From Thauera aromatica_A (GTDB lineage: Bacteria; Pseudomonadota; Gammaproteobacteria; Burkholderiales; Rhodocyclaceae), in contig NZ_JALLIK010000072.1 in NCBI RefSeq assembly GCF_023093595.1, positions 1-26,788 on the forward strand: a stretch of 26,788 nt of DNA. Reading direction: 5' to 3'. Below are positions 13,269 through 21,475 of this stretch, one piece after another (within the stretch, counting starts at the first letter, position 1; the number at the start of each line of letters is the position of its first letter). A model generated the notes under the pieces. The model made no database searches and was not told where the DNA came from. It saw only the letters and a program-made list of their open reading frames with translations. Position numbers and translations under genes: made by a program.

Positions 13269-14657
13269 ATGCTCGCACGCCTTTCCGCGCCGAGGCTGCG
13301 CACAGCATTGCGGGCGGCGCTGTGCGCAGCCCTGTTCCAGGCGGGCGGAGCGGCAGGCACAGAAGACATTGCCCCCCCGGTGAGCGCAGCCGCAACGGAC
13401 GAGGACATCGTATCCCGGACGTCGACCTCTCCTGCTCCACCCACCCGTATCGAATCCGCTACCCCTGAACGCGTTCTCACGCTCGACCTGACCCGCGACG
13501 CCAACGATATCTGGGACCGCATCCGGCGCGGCTTCGGCATGCCCGATCTCGACAGCGAACGGGTGATCGACCAGCAGGCCTTCTTTCTGAACCGCCCCGG
13601 ATTTCTGAAGCAGGTGTTCGCCCGCGGCGGGCGCTACCTGTATTACATCGTCGACGAACTCGAGCGTCGTGGCATGCCCACCGAGATCGCCCTGCTGCCG
13701 ATGATCGAGAGCAGCTACGACCCGATGGCCTACTCACCCGCCCACGCTTCCGGGCTGTGGCAGTTCATTCCCTCGACCGGCAAGCACTACAACCTCGCCC
13801 AGGACAACTGGGTGGACGAGCGCCGCGACGTGATCGCCTCGACCCAGGCCGCCCTCGACTACCTGCAGCGCATCTACGACATGCATGGCGACTGGCACCT
13901 TGCGCTGGCTTCCTACAACTGGGGCGAAGGCGCGGTCCAGCGTGCGCTGCGGCGCAACGCCGAGGAAGGCCTGGCGCAGGAGTACTCGCACCTGCGCATG
14001 CCGGAACAGACCCGCAACTACATCCCCAAGCTGCAGGCGATCAAGAACATCGTCGCCGAACCGGAGCTGTTCCATTTCGAGTTGCCCTACGTCGCCAACG
14101 AACTGCACTTCGTCACTGTCGACGCTCCGGTCGGCGTGGATCTGGCAACCGCCGCCCGGCTCTCGAACATGCCGCTCGACGAGTTCCTGGCGTTGAACCC
14201 GGGGTTCAACCGTCCGGCGATCACCCTCCCCGGGCAGACCTTCGTGGTCCCGACCGACCGTGCCGAACGGCTCGAGGAAGGGCTGGCCGAACTGGTCCGC
14301 AGCGGCAAGGGCTGGCGCATGCACGTGCTGGGTTCCGGCGAGCGCCTGGACGCCGTGGCCGCCCGCCACGGGCTGAGCCTCGCCCAGTTGCGCAAACTCA
14401 ACGGTCTTACTTCGGCGAGCAAGCCGGGACCGGGCCATGCGCTGCTCGTGCCCGACGGGATCGAACCCGAGGGCGCGCTGGAAGTCAGCCGGCTGTTGCC
14501 TTTTTCCGCGGCGGTGGCACGCCAGCCGGGGCTGAAACTGGGAGCAGCGGAAGCACGGGACAGCCGCCCGCGGCTCGAATCCGCCGGCTCTTCCGCCCGC
14601 AACGCCGCGCCCAAAAGCGGCAGGAAGGCACACCAGCGCCCCGCCGCCGGAGACTGA
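13269..14657 (+). CDS. mltD: Membrane-bound lytic murein transglycosylase D with LysM
   Basis: This 462-aa envelope enzyme cuts the MurNAc-GlcNAc bond of peptidoglycan to leave 1,6-anhydro ends. The N-terminus is a signal peptide (Arg-rich start, then about 20 hydrophobic residues). No clear lipobox is seen, so it may be periplasmic rather than a lipoprotein. The SLT domain has catalytic Glu147 in MIESSYDP, then SGLWQFIPSTGKHYNL and ASYNWGEGAV. A degenerate and a clearer LysM peptidoglycan-binding repeat lie at about 275-325 and 345-400. Only 10 bp separate it from gloB, a gloB-mltD arrangement seen in many proteobacteria. Its stop touches the stop of the convergent ABC gene. Confidence 0.93.
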   Translation: MLARLSAPRLRTALRAALCAALFQAGGAAGTEDIAPPVSAAATDEDIVSRTSTSPAPPTRIESATPERVLTLDLTRDANDIWDRIRRGFGMPDLDSERVIDQQAFFLNRPGFLKQVFARGGRYLYYIVDELERRGMPTEIALLPMIESSYDPMAYSPAHASGLWQFIPSTGKHYNLAQDNWVDERRDVIASTQAALDYLQRIYDMHGDWHLALASYNWGEGAVQRALRRNAEEGLAQEYSHLRMPEQTRNYIPKLQAIKNIVAEPELFHFELPYVANELHFVTVDAPVGVDLATAARLSNMPLDEFLALNPGFNRPAITLPGQTFVVPTDRAERLEEGLAELVRSGKGWRMHVLGSGERLDAVAARHGLSLAQLRKLNGLTSASKPGPGHALLVPDGIEPEGALEVSRLLPFSAAVARQPGLKLGAAEARDSRPRLESAGSSARNAAPKSGRKAHQRPAAGD

Positions 14658-16760
14658 TCAACGCTCCCGCCGCGGCCAGTGGCAGCGTGCGCGATGCTCC
14701 CGGCCGAACTCGGTAACCGGCGGGTAGCTGATCCGGCAGACATCGGTGGCATACGGGCAGCGAGGATGGAAATGACACCCGCCGGGGGGGGCGAGCGGCG
14801 AGGGCAGATCGGCGAGAGCCTTCCCTCCGGCAGGCGCCTGCAGCGCCTCCCCTCCCCCGATCCCGCCTTCCCCGCTGTCGAGCCGCGGCACCGCCGCCAG
14901 CAGAGCCCGCGTATAGGGATGGGCCGGCGCCTTCAGGACGCGCTCGACCGGGCCTTCCTCGACGATACGCCCGAGATACATCACCGCCACTTCGTCGGCC
15001 AGATATTCGACCACGGCCAGGTTGTGGGTAATGAACAGATAGGCCAGTCCATGTCCGCGCTGCAGCTCACGCATCAGGTTCAGCAACTGGGCCTGGACCG
15101 ACACATCCAGCGCACTGGTCGGCTCATCGCACACGATCACCCGGGGCGAGACCGCCAGCGCCCGGGCTACCGCGATCCGCTGGCGCTGGCCGCCGGAAAA
15201 CTCGTGCGGATAGCGCCAGCGCATGTCCGCCGCCAGCCCGACGCGTTCGAGCAGATCGCCGACCCGGGCGCGGCGGAGCTGCGCATCGGGCTCGACACCG
15301 AGCGCCACCATGCCCTCTTCGATGATCTCGCCCACCCGCATGCGCGGATTGAGCGAGGCGAAAGGATCCTGGAAGATCATCTGCACCGCGCGCCGCATCG
15401 GTTGCAGGGCCGAAGCCGGCAGCGCGGTGATGTTTTCGCCGTCGAGATAGAGCTCGCCGGCGGTCGGCGGAATCAGCTTCAGGATCGCCTTGCCTACGGT
15501 AGTCTTGCCGCACCCCGACTCCCCGACCAGCGCGAGCGTGCGCCCGGCGGCAAGCCGCAGGCTGACACCATCGACCGCCTTCACCTGGGCCACTGTGCGC
15601 TTGAGCAGGCCTTTGCGCACCGGGAAATGGACGACAAGATCCTCTACCTGCAGCACCGGCCGGGCACTGTGCGGACGATCGGCGGCGACGGGCGGAACCG
15701 GCGCGTCGAGGCCGCGCGGCACGCTGACGCCTTCATACAGGTGGCAGCGTACCGCGTGCGCTCCTACCGCACGCCAGGCGGGGGCCTCGTCGTCGCAGCG
15801 ATCGAAAGCCACCGGACAGCGCTCGGCGAAGCGGCAGCCGTGAAAATGCCGATCCAGCGCCGGCACGCTGCCTTCGGGCGCATCGAGCGGAGCACCACGC
15901 CGCGCCGCGCCGGGCAGTGCGGAAAAAAGTTTGCGTGCATACGGATGGAGCGGAGTGCGGAAAAAATCGGCGCGGCTACCGGTTTCGATCAACTCGCCGG
16001 CATACATCACCCCGACCCGATGCGCCATCCGGGCGACCACTCCGAGATCGTGGGAGATCAGCAGCATCCCCATCCCCCGCTCGCGCTGGATGGCAGCGAG
16101 CAGATCGAGCACCTGGGCCTGGATGGTGACATCGAGCGCGGTCGTCGGCTCATCGGCGATCAACAGCTGCGGTCGACCGGCCAAGGCCATCGCGATCATC
16201 ACGCGCTGCTTCATGCCCCCGGAAAACTGGAAGGGGAAGTCTTGCAGCCGGCGCGCGGGAGCGGGAATACCGACCGCCTCGAGCAGACGACAAGCCTCGG
16301 CATCGAGCGCCGGGCCGCGCACCCCATGGCAGGACAGCGCCTCGGCGATCTGCGCTCCGACCGTCATCACCGGATTCAAGCTGGTCGCCGGCTCCTGGAA
16401 AATCATCCCGATTCGCCCGCCGCGCACGCGGCGCATCGCCGACTCGGGCAGCGCCAGCAGGTCCTCTCCTCCCAACCGCACCGCACCACCGGCAACACGG
16501 CCGCCATCGGGCAGCAGGCGGCTCAGCGCGAGCGCGGTCATCGACTTGCCGCAACCGGACTCACCGAGTAACGCGAACGTTTCCCCCGCATCGATTTCGA
16601 AGGCCACGCCGTCTACCGGGCGGATCTCGCCTCCCTCGCGCCCGATCACCACGGCAAGGTCGGAAACCTGCAGCAGCGGTGCAGCCGAGGGCGTCCTGGC
16701 GGGGAGGGGCCGGGTGAGCGGCTGGACAAGCGGCGAAGAAAGAAGAGGAGGAGCGTTCAT
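14658..16760 (-). CDS. Fused dipeptide/oligopeptide ABC transporter ATPase (two ATP-binding domains, YejF type)
   Basis: This 700-aa protein energises peptide import at the inner membrane. Domain 1 has Walker A GESGCGKS (66-73), signature FSGGMKQR (179-186) and Walker B LLIADEP. Domain 2 has Walker A GESGCGKT (413-420), signature FSGGQRQR (521-528) and Walker B VIVCDEP. Each ends with the oligopeptide-transporter extension (LHPYARKLF and AHPYTRALL, followed by Cys-rich C-R-F-A-E-R-C and C-H-F-H-P-R-C). The ATG at 16760 is chosen because the ABC homology starts soon after it; an upstream in-frame start would cross the slyD terminator. No permease or binding-protein gene is next to it, so the substrate is uncertain; yejF and gsiA are the two close models. 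Confidence 0.88.
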   Translation of the reverse strand: MNAPPLLSSPLVQPLTRPLPARTPSAAPLLQVSDLAVVIGREGGEIRPVDGVAFEIDAGETFALLGESGCGKSMTALALSRLLPDGGRVAGGAVRLGGEDLLALPESAMRRVRGGRIGMIFQEPATSLNPVMTVGAQIAEALSCHGVRGPALDAEACRLLEAVGIPAPARRLQDFPFQFSGGMKQRVMIAMALAGRPQLLIADEPTTALDVTIQAQVLDLLAAIQRERGMGMLLISHDLGVVARMAHRVGVMYAGELIETGSRADFFRTPLHPYARKLFSALPGAARRGAPLDAPEGSVPALDRHFHGCRFAERCPVAFDRCDDEAPAWRAVGAHAVRCHLYEGVSVPRGLDAPVPPVAADRPHSARPVLQVEDLVVHFPVRKGLLKRTVAQVKAVDGVSLRLAAGRTLALVGESGCGKTTVGKAILKLIPPTAGELYLDGENITALPASALQPMRRAVQMIFQDPFASLNPRMRVGEIIEEGMVALGVEPDAQLRRARVGDLLERVGLAADMRWRYPHEFSGGQRQRIAVARALAVSPRVIVCDEPTSALDVSVQAQLLNLMRELQRGHGLAYLFITHNLAVVEYLADEVAVMYLGRIVEEGPVERVLKAPAHPYTRALLAAVPRLDSGEGGIGGGEALQAPAGGKALADLPSPLAPPGGCHFHPRCPYATDVCRISYPPVTEFGREHRARCHWPRRER

Positions 16761-16837
16761 GCCTGTACCGAAGAGCCTCGGCCGGTGTGCTGAGCACGGC
16801 CGCCATCGGCCGCACCGGGAAGGCGCACCCAAGCGCG

Positions 16838-16861
16838 AAAAGGGCCGCACACGCGGCCCTT
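16838..16861 (-). terminator. Intrinsic terminator after slyD
   Basis: AAGGGCCGC and GCGGCCCTT form a 9-bp stem with a 4-nt loop (16840-16861), followed on the complement by a short T-run (TTTT including the stem end). It lies 8 bp past the slyD stop and separates bcp-slyD from the ABC gene. Confidence 0.8.
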
Positions 16862-16868
16862 GCAATGA

Positions 16869-17354
16869 TCAGTGGTGATGACCGCCGGGGCCGTGCACAT
16901 GGCCGTGAGTGATTTCCTCGGCCGTCGCCGGACGGACTTCGGCGACGGTAACGTCAAACATCAAGGCCACGCCGGCGAGCGGGTGGTTGCCATCGACCAC
17001 GACCTTGCCCTCGGCGATTTCAGTGATGCGATAGACCAGGTCTTCCTCGCCATCGTCGGAAACGCGCTCGAAGCTCATGCCGACTTCGATGTTGTCCGGA
17101 AACAGCTTGGCGTCCTCGACCAGGATCAGTTCCTCGTCGTACTCGCCGAAGGCATCGTCGGGCTGCAGCTTGACCTGAAGCTTGTCGCCGACCTTCTTGC
17201 CGTGCAGGGCCTCCTCCAGCATCGGGAAGATACCGTCGTAGCCGCCGTGCAGATACACCAGCGGATGCGAGCCGTCATCGATGACGGCACCGTCCGGGTC
17301 GCGCACGGTGTATTGCAGCGTCACGACGCTATTCTTGACGATTTCGTTTTCCAT
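16869..17354 (-). CDS. slyD: FKBP-type peptidyl-prolyl isomerase SlyD-like
   Basis: This 161-aa cytoplasmic prolyl isomerase and chaperone carries an FKBP domain interrupted by the insert-in-flap domain (about residues 70-120). Typical segments are VVTLQYTVRDPDG, PLVYLHGGYDGIFP and DDAFGEYDE. The C-terminus is His-rich (HGHVHGPGGHHH), which fits a short SlyD-type metal-binding tail able to hold nickel. The ATG at 17354 lies inside the end of bcp (26-bp overlap in another frame), so the two are co-transcribed and probably coupled. An intrinsic terminator follows. Confidence 0.93.
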   Translation of the reverse strand: MENEIVKNSVVTLQYTVRDPDGAVIDDGSHPLVYLHGGYDGIFPMLEEALHGKKVGDKLQVKLQPDDAFGEYDEELILVEDAKLFPDNIEVGMSFERVSDDGEEDLVYRITEIAEGKVVVDGNHPLAGVALMFDVTVAEVRPATAEEITHGHVHGPGGHHH

Positions 17355-17826
17355 TCTGTGATTCCAGTTCCTTGACCAGTTCGAAAACCGCAGCCGCATG
17401 GCCGCGGGGCGTCACATCGTAGAGTGCGTGGCGAATCCTGCCCTGCTTGTCGATGATGAAGGTCGACCGCCGCACACCCATTTTCTTCACTCCGTCGACT
17501 TCCCGTTCCTGCCATACCTTGTAGAGCCGGCACACCTCGGTGTCGGTATCCGACAGCAGCCGGATCGACAGGCCTTCATGGTCGCGGAACTCCGCGTGGG
17601 TGAGACAATCGTCCGGGCTTACACCGACCACGATGCAGTCGTAGCGGGTGAAATCGTCTTCATGGTCGCTGAAATCGGCGGCCTGAAGCGTGCAGCCCGG
17701 GGTCTTGTCGCGAGGGTAGAAATAGAGGACTACATGGTGCTTGCCGGCCGAGGATGCGAGGTCGAAGGTTTCCATGTCCGCATCCGGCAATGAAAAAGCG
17801 GGGGCGATGTCTCCGCTCTTCAGCAT
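17329..17826 (-). CDS. bcp: Thiol peroxidase, BCP/PrxQ-type peroxiredoxin
   Basis: This 165-aa protein reduces hydrogen peroxide and organic hydroperoxides with thioredoxin-type donors. The peroxidatic site is KTPGCTLQAADF with Cys45. The resolving Cys found at position 50 in E. coli BCP is Ala here; Cys64 (YDCIVVG) is the only other nearby candidate, so the enzyme may work by a 1-Cys or atypical route. The start at 17826 has GGGAG about 6 nt upstream. It leads the bcp-slyD unit and diverges from lexA. Confidence 0.92.
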   Translation of the reverse strand: MLKSGDIAPAFSLPDADMETFDLASSAGKHHVVLYFYPRDKTPGCTLQAADFSDHEDDFTRYDCIVVGVSPDDCLTHAEFRDHEGLSIRLLSDTDTEVCRLYKVWQEREVDGVKKMGVRRSTFIIDKQGRIRHALYDVTPRGHAAAVFELVKELESQNGKRNRQE

Positions 17827-18098
17827 GATGTCTCCCTGATGTGGGTGGGATTCTAGCCGAGACCCCCGGCGAACACTACCGCCGGAGCGAGCCGCGAGAG
17901 GAGGCCGGATCGGGGTATGCATGACGGCGAATCTCCCTGTGCTTGTCGATGCGCCGGTGCCATCTGCCGACACCGTGCTGAAGCAATAGCGCAGATTTGG
18001 GCGAGGCTCAAGATGCAGTGCATCAACAGACACGGCGACGCTTGCAGTGCAGCACCGCGTGCCCCCGGGGCGGGCGATGCCCGTGGGACGAATTCCCC
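17827..18098. other. Intergenic region between bcp and lexA
   Basis: Together with the lexA promoter this gap is 322 bp. It holds the bcp ribosome binding site at its left edge and presumably the bcp promoter, which I cannot place with confidence. TGCAGTGCA occurs twice (near 18012 and 18043). No ORF worth calling and no RNA gene is seen. Confidence 0.4.
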
Positions 18099-18131
18099 TT
18101 GCCCGCACCGGAAAGCTGTTTAAAATTACAG
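18099..18131 (+). promoter_or_regulatory. lexA promoter with SOS box
   Basis: The -35 is TTGCCC (18099-18104) and the -10 TAAAAT (18121-18126), with 16 bp between. CTGT-TTAAAATT-ACAG (18116-18131) is a perfect proteobacterial LexA box lying over the -10, so LexA represses its own gene until RecA-induced cleavage. Confidence 0.9.
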
Positions 18132-18148
18132 CTGACTATGGAGGCCCG

Positions 18149-18757
18149 ATGAGCACCCGCAACGAAACCCTCACTGCCCGCCAGCAGGAAATTCTCGACT
18201 TTATCCGCAGCACGGTCGAATCCGAGGGCCGGCCTCCGACCCGCGCCGAAGTGTGCACCGCATTCGGCTTTCGCTCGCCCAACGCCGCGGAAACCCATCT
18301 GCGCGCACTCGTCGCCAAAGGGGCGATTCTGCTCGAGGAAGGCCGCGCACGCGGCATCCGCCTCGCCGAAGGGCTGGGCCTGCCGCTGGTCGGCCGAGTT
18401 GCCGCCGGCAGCCCGATCCTCGCCGCGGAACATGTCGAAGCCCGCTATCAGCTCGACCCGGCCCTGTTCTCACCCAAGGCGGACTACCTGCTGCGCGTGC
18501 GCGGGATGAGCATGCGCGACGCGGGCATTCTGGACGGCGACCTGATTGCCGTCCATCGCAGCAGCGAGGCACGCAACGGCCAGGTCGTGGTCGCCCGTGT
18601 CGATGACGACGTCACCGTCAAGACCCTGCAGCGCAAAGGCGCCATCGTCGAGCTACTGCCCGCTCACCCCGATTACGCTCCGATCGTGGTCGACACCCGG
18701 AATGCAGCGCTGGTCATCGAAGGCATCATGGTCGGCCTGATCCGCAAGGATCACTGA
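18149..18757 (+). CDS. lexA: LexA, SOS repressor
   Basis: This 202-aa SOS master repressor has an N-terminal winged helix (TARQQEILDFIRSTVE, then RAEVCTAFGFRSPNAAETHL), the self-cleavage site Ala86-Gly87 in GRVAAGSP, and the catalytic dyad Ser121 (GMSMRDAGI) and Lys158 (DVTVKTL). The length is normal. GGAGG lies at 18140-18144 before the ATG at 18149; longer upstream frames would run through the SOS box. It is co-transcribed with the membrane protein at 18762. Confidence 0.97.
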   Translation: MSTRNETLTARQQEILDFIRSTVESEGRPPTRAEVCTAFGFRSPNAAETHLRALVAKGAILLEEGRARGIRLAEGLGLPLVGRVAAGSPILAAEHVEARYQLDPALFSPKADYLLRVRGMSMRDAGILDGDLIAVHRSSEARNGQVVVARVDDDVTVKTLQRKGAIVELLPAHPDYAPIVVDTRNAALVIEGIMVGLIRKDH

Positions 18758-18761
18758 GCCC

Positions 18762-19319
18762 ATGTCCGCCCCCGTTATCCACAGCGCCGCCCCCTTGGCG
18801 GGAGACCGTGCCCGCCATCGCGCCCTCTTCAATCTGCTCGTAGCGCTGCTCGCCCTGCCAGCCTGCTGGCTGCTCTTTTCCCAGCTCGACAGAATCTGGC
18901 CCGTCGTCGTCGCGATGGAAGGCGCACGCTTCATGGCCGCGGCAACCCTGCTCGGCGCCGCGATGGCGCTCGGCCCGCTGGCGGCGGCGCTCGGCTTCCT
19001 GCTCGCCGTGTGGTTCGGGGTGGACAGCGTCTATCGCCCGCGCCGCCGGCCCTCGCCCCGGCTCGATCGCCTCATCGTCGCGCTCGGCCTGCTGGTCTGG
19101 TTCGCCCCCGCGCTGACCGCGGCCGGCATTGCCGGCCAGGCCGTGGCAAGCGGCCGCATCCACTTCGTGCGCCCGCCGCGCGACTATTTTCTCGCCACCG
19201 ACCCGGTCGCCTTCTGGCAGGGAGTCGGGTTCTGGCTGATCATGGCGGGCCTGTCCGGTTTTCTCGCCTGGCGCTACTGGCGCCCCCGGCTGTTGCCGGC
19301 ATCTGCGCCCCGGAGCTGA
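18762..19319 (+). CDS. Small inner-membrane protein after lexA
   Basis: This 185-aa protein has about four hydrophobic segments (residues about 24-42, 58-86, 103-125 and 150-168), with an Arg-rich loop (YRPRRRPSPR) between the second and third. It starts 4 nt after the lexA stop, so it should be induced with lexA by DNA damage. Many bacteria have a membrane cell-division inhibitor in this position (sulA or imuA contexts), but this protein does not resemble them and I do not recognise a family. It could also simply be a passenger gene. Confidence 0.75.
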   Translation: MSAPVIHSAAPLAGDRARHRALFNLLVALLALPACWLLFSQLDRIWPVVVAMEGARFMAAATLLGAAMALGPLAAALGFLLAVWFGVDSVYRPRRRPSPRLDRLIVALGLLVWFAPALTAAGIAGQAVASGRIHFVRPPRDYFLATDPVAFWQGVGFWLIMAGLSGFLAWRYWRPRLLPASAPRS

Positions 19320-19359
19320 CTCGGACGGTTGGCGCAGACGATCAACCCGGGCAACAGGT

Positions 19360-21162
19360 TCAGGCCCGTCCGAGCCAGCCTTCGCGCAGCGCCCGCGCAG
19401 CGGCGCCGGCCCGCGGCGCGAGCTTCAGGCTGTAGTTGTCCGCCGGGGCGGGCGCCAAGGTGAGCTGAAACTGCATCAGCTCGTCGCGCCGGAACAGGTG
19501 AATCTCCACCCGCTCGCCCGGCCGGCGCCGCGCCAGGCACCCGTCCATCCCCTTCGCGCTCAACTTCAGCCCATCCAGCGCCAGCAGCACATCTCCGGCA
19601 GCGATGCCCGCCGCCTGCGCCGGCCCGCCGTCGAACACGTTGACGACTTTCCCCTCGGCCTCTCCCGCCGCCAGCTTCAGACCCAACCAGGGTGCCTTGC
19701 CTGCCGGGGCGGCCTCGAACACGATGCCGAAATCCTTCAACAGTCGCGGCAGCGGTAGATCCCCGGTCCCCTCCACTGCGGCCTCCAGCCAGTCTGCCAG
19801 GCGGGGACCGAGCCGAGGGCCCGCCGCTTCGCGTACTGCGGCGAAGATCCCGTCCTCGGCCACCCCCACACCGCTTCGCCCATGCCGGGTCCACAGCAGG
19901 CGCATCACCGTGTCCAGGCTGCAGCGCCCTGCACTGCCGGCACGCAGCTGCAGATCGAGCGCAAGCGCAATCAGCGCTCCTTTCGTGTAATAGCTGACGA
20001 TGGCATTGGGCGCGTTCTCGTCCTGGCGGTAGTACTTGATCCAGGCATCGAAAGACGATTCGGCCACGCTCTGGCGCAGGCGGCCGCTGCCGCGCATCAC
20101 GTTCGACACCGTTTTGCCGAGCAGCGCGAGATAGTCTTCAACGCCGATCACTCCGCTGCGCACCAGGATCAGGTCGTCGTAATAGGAAGTGAAGCCTTCG
20201 AATGCCCACAATAAGCGGGTGTAGTTTTCGCGCCCGAGCTCGTAGGGGGTAAACGCGGCCGGCTTGATGCGTTTGATGTTCCAGGTATGGAAATATTCGT
20301 GACTGCACAGGCCGAGGAAGCTCTTGTAGCCATCGGGCAGTCCTTCCATGCCTTTCCACGGCAGATCGGCACGGCTGCAAATCAGTGCGGTCGATGCGCG
20401 ATGCTCCAGGCCGCCATAGCCCTCGCCCACCACCATGACCAGAAACGCATAGCGCGACATCGGTGCGGGGGCGCCGAACAGTTCGATCTGGCAGGCACAG
20501 ATGCGCGCCAGGTCAGCCCCCAGCCGATCGAGGTCGCAGTCGTGGCGTCCGCTGAGGATGAGATCGTGGTGTACACCGCCGGCATCGAAGCGTGCGCTCG
20601 TGAAGCATCCCATTTCGACCGGGTGGTCGATCAGTTCGTCGTAGTCGGCGGCACGAAAGCGCCCGAATCCGAACGCCCGCGTCCGGCCCGGCCGTGCCGG
20701 CGGCAGCGTGGTCGCAAGCCTCCAGTTGCGGTATTGCTCCCCTTCGGGGGCCTCGATCACGACCGCGCAGGGCAAGGCGGCGCACCCGTCCGGAGCCAGG
20801 AACACGCTGGTTCCGTTGAAAAAGCCATGCGTGGTATCGAGGTGGGCGGAACGTACCGACAAATCCCAGGCGTACACCTCGTAGTGCAGGGTCAGGCGCG
20901 TGCCGTAGGGTAGCGCCGCCACTTTCCAGCTGTGCTTGTCGATCTTTTCCACTGCGCACGGCTTGCCACCGCTCTCGGCACGGAGGCTGACGATGTTGCG
21001 CGCGAACTCACGGATCATGTAGCTGCCCGGAATCCATGCCGGCAGGCGGAACAGCTGACCGGACGGATCGAGCGTCCTTACCGTGCAGCTCACGGCGAAC
21101 AGGTGTGCGCCGGGGTTCGAAGGGCGGATACGATATTCGACGGGGGAAGGCGAAGACGGCAT
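19360..21162 (-). CDS. M61-family glycyl aminopeptidase with PDZ domain
   Basis: This 600-aa zinc peptidase has the gluzincin site His288-Glu-Tyr-Phe-His292 in SHEYFHTWNIKRIKP, with the third ligand Glu322 in WAFEGFTSYY. GGLEH (250-254) is the conserved substrate-binding segment. The N-terminal 170 residues form the M61 beta domain (PAWIPGSYMIREFARN). A PDZ domain spans about 500-570 (GPAQAAGIAAGDVLLALDGL). No signal peptide is evident, so it is probably cytoplasmic. It converges with the lexA operon across a 40-bp gap. The substrate is unknown; family members prefer N-terminal glycine. Confidence 0.9.
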   Translation of the reverse strand: MPSSPSPVEYRIRPSNPGAHLFAVSCTVRTLDPSGQLFRLPAWIPGSYMIREFARNIVSLRAESGGKPCAVEKIDKHSWKVAALPYGTRLTLHYEVYAWDLSVRSAHLDTTHGFFNGTSVFLAPDGCAALPCAVVIEAPEGEQYRNWRLATTLPPARPGRTRAFGFGRFRAADYDELIDHPVEMGCFTSARFDAGGVHHDLILSGRHDCDLDRLGADLARICACQIELFGAPAPMSRYAFLVMVVGEGYGGLEHRASTALICSRADLPWKGMEGLPDGYKSFLGLCSHEYFHTWNIKRIKPAAFTPYELGRENYTRLLWAFEGFTSYYDDLILVRSGVIGVEDYLALLGKTVSNVMRGSGRLRQSVAESSFDAWIKYYRQDENAPNAIVSYYTKGALIALALDLQLRAGSAGRCSLDTVMRLLWTRHGRSGVGVAEDGIFAAVREAAGPRLGPRLADWLEAAVEGTGDLPLPRLLKDFGIVFEAAPAGKAPWLGLKLAAGEAEGKVVNVFDGGPAQAAGIAAGDVLLALDGLKLSAKGMDGCLARRRPGERVEIHLFRRDELMQFQLTLAPAPADNYSLKLAPRAGAAARALREGWLGRA

Positions 21163-21475
21163 CGAAAAAACTCACTCTGGCACGGATTGGAACCCACTCC
21201 GGTGCATGGCAGCAGAATCCGGCATGCAGGTGGGTGGTCGGTAATACGGCATGTTACTTATCACGTCGCCTCCCGCGCGTCGAGGGCGGATGCGGGCGGT
21301 ATGTGCTCTGCCCCTGCGCTCAGCCCCCAGGCATGGCCCCGCTCGGGGCCGGGAGCGGGACGTCGACTGCCCATGTCCTTCAGTGTGAAAAAGCGCACAC
21401 CCGGAATTCGCACCGACAGGCTCCGCCGCCGGGCATGGGCTATATTCGATCCGGCAAGAAACTCCGGCCCCGCAC
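21163..21475. other. Intergenic region between the M61 peptidase and HD-GYP genes
   Basis: The two genes diverge from this 313-bp region, which should hold both promoters. TATATT at 21441-21446 is a possible -10 for the HD-GYP gene without a good -35. GGCCCC-GCTC-GGGGCC (21335-21350) is a short stem-loop with no T-run. No RNA gene or riboswitch is recognised. Confidence 0.4.

Noticed and set aside
14679..16571. 630-codon open frame on the + strand
   Set aside because: It is antisense to the ABC ATPase, whose Walker and signature motifs are all in the complement frame.
18762..19319. Reading the membrane gene after lexA as sulA or imuA
   Set aside because: It is hydrophobic throughout with about four membrane segments, while SulA and ImuA are soluble RecA-fold-related proteins.
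21335..21350. GGCCCC-GCTC-GGGGCC hairpin
   Set aside because: There is no T-run on either strand and it lies between divergent genes, where a terminator is not expected; short GC stems are frequent at this base composition.
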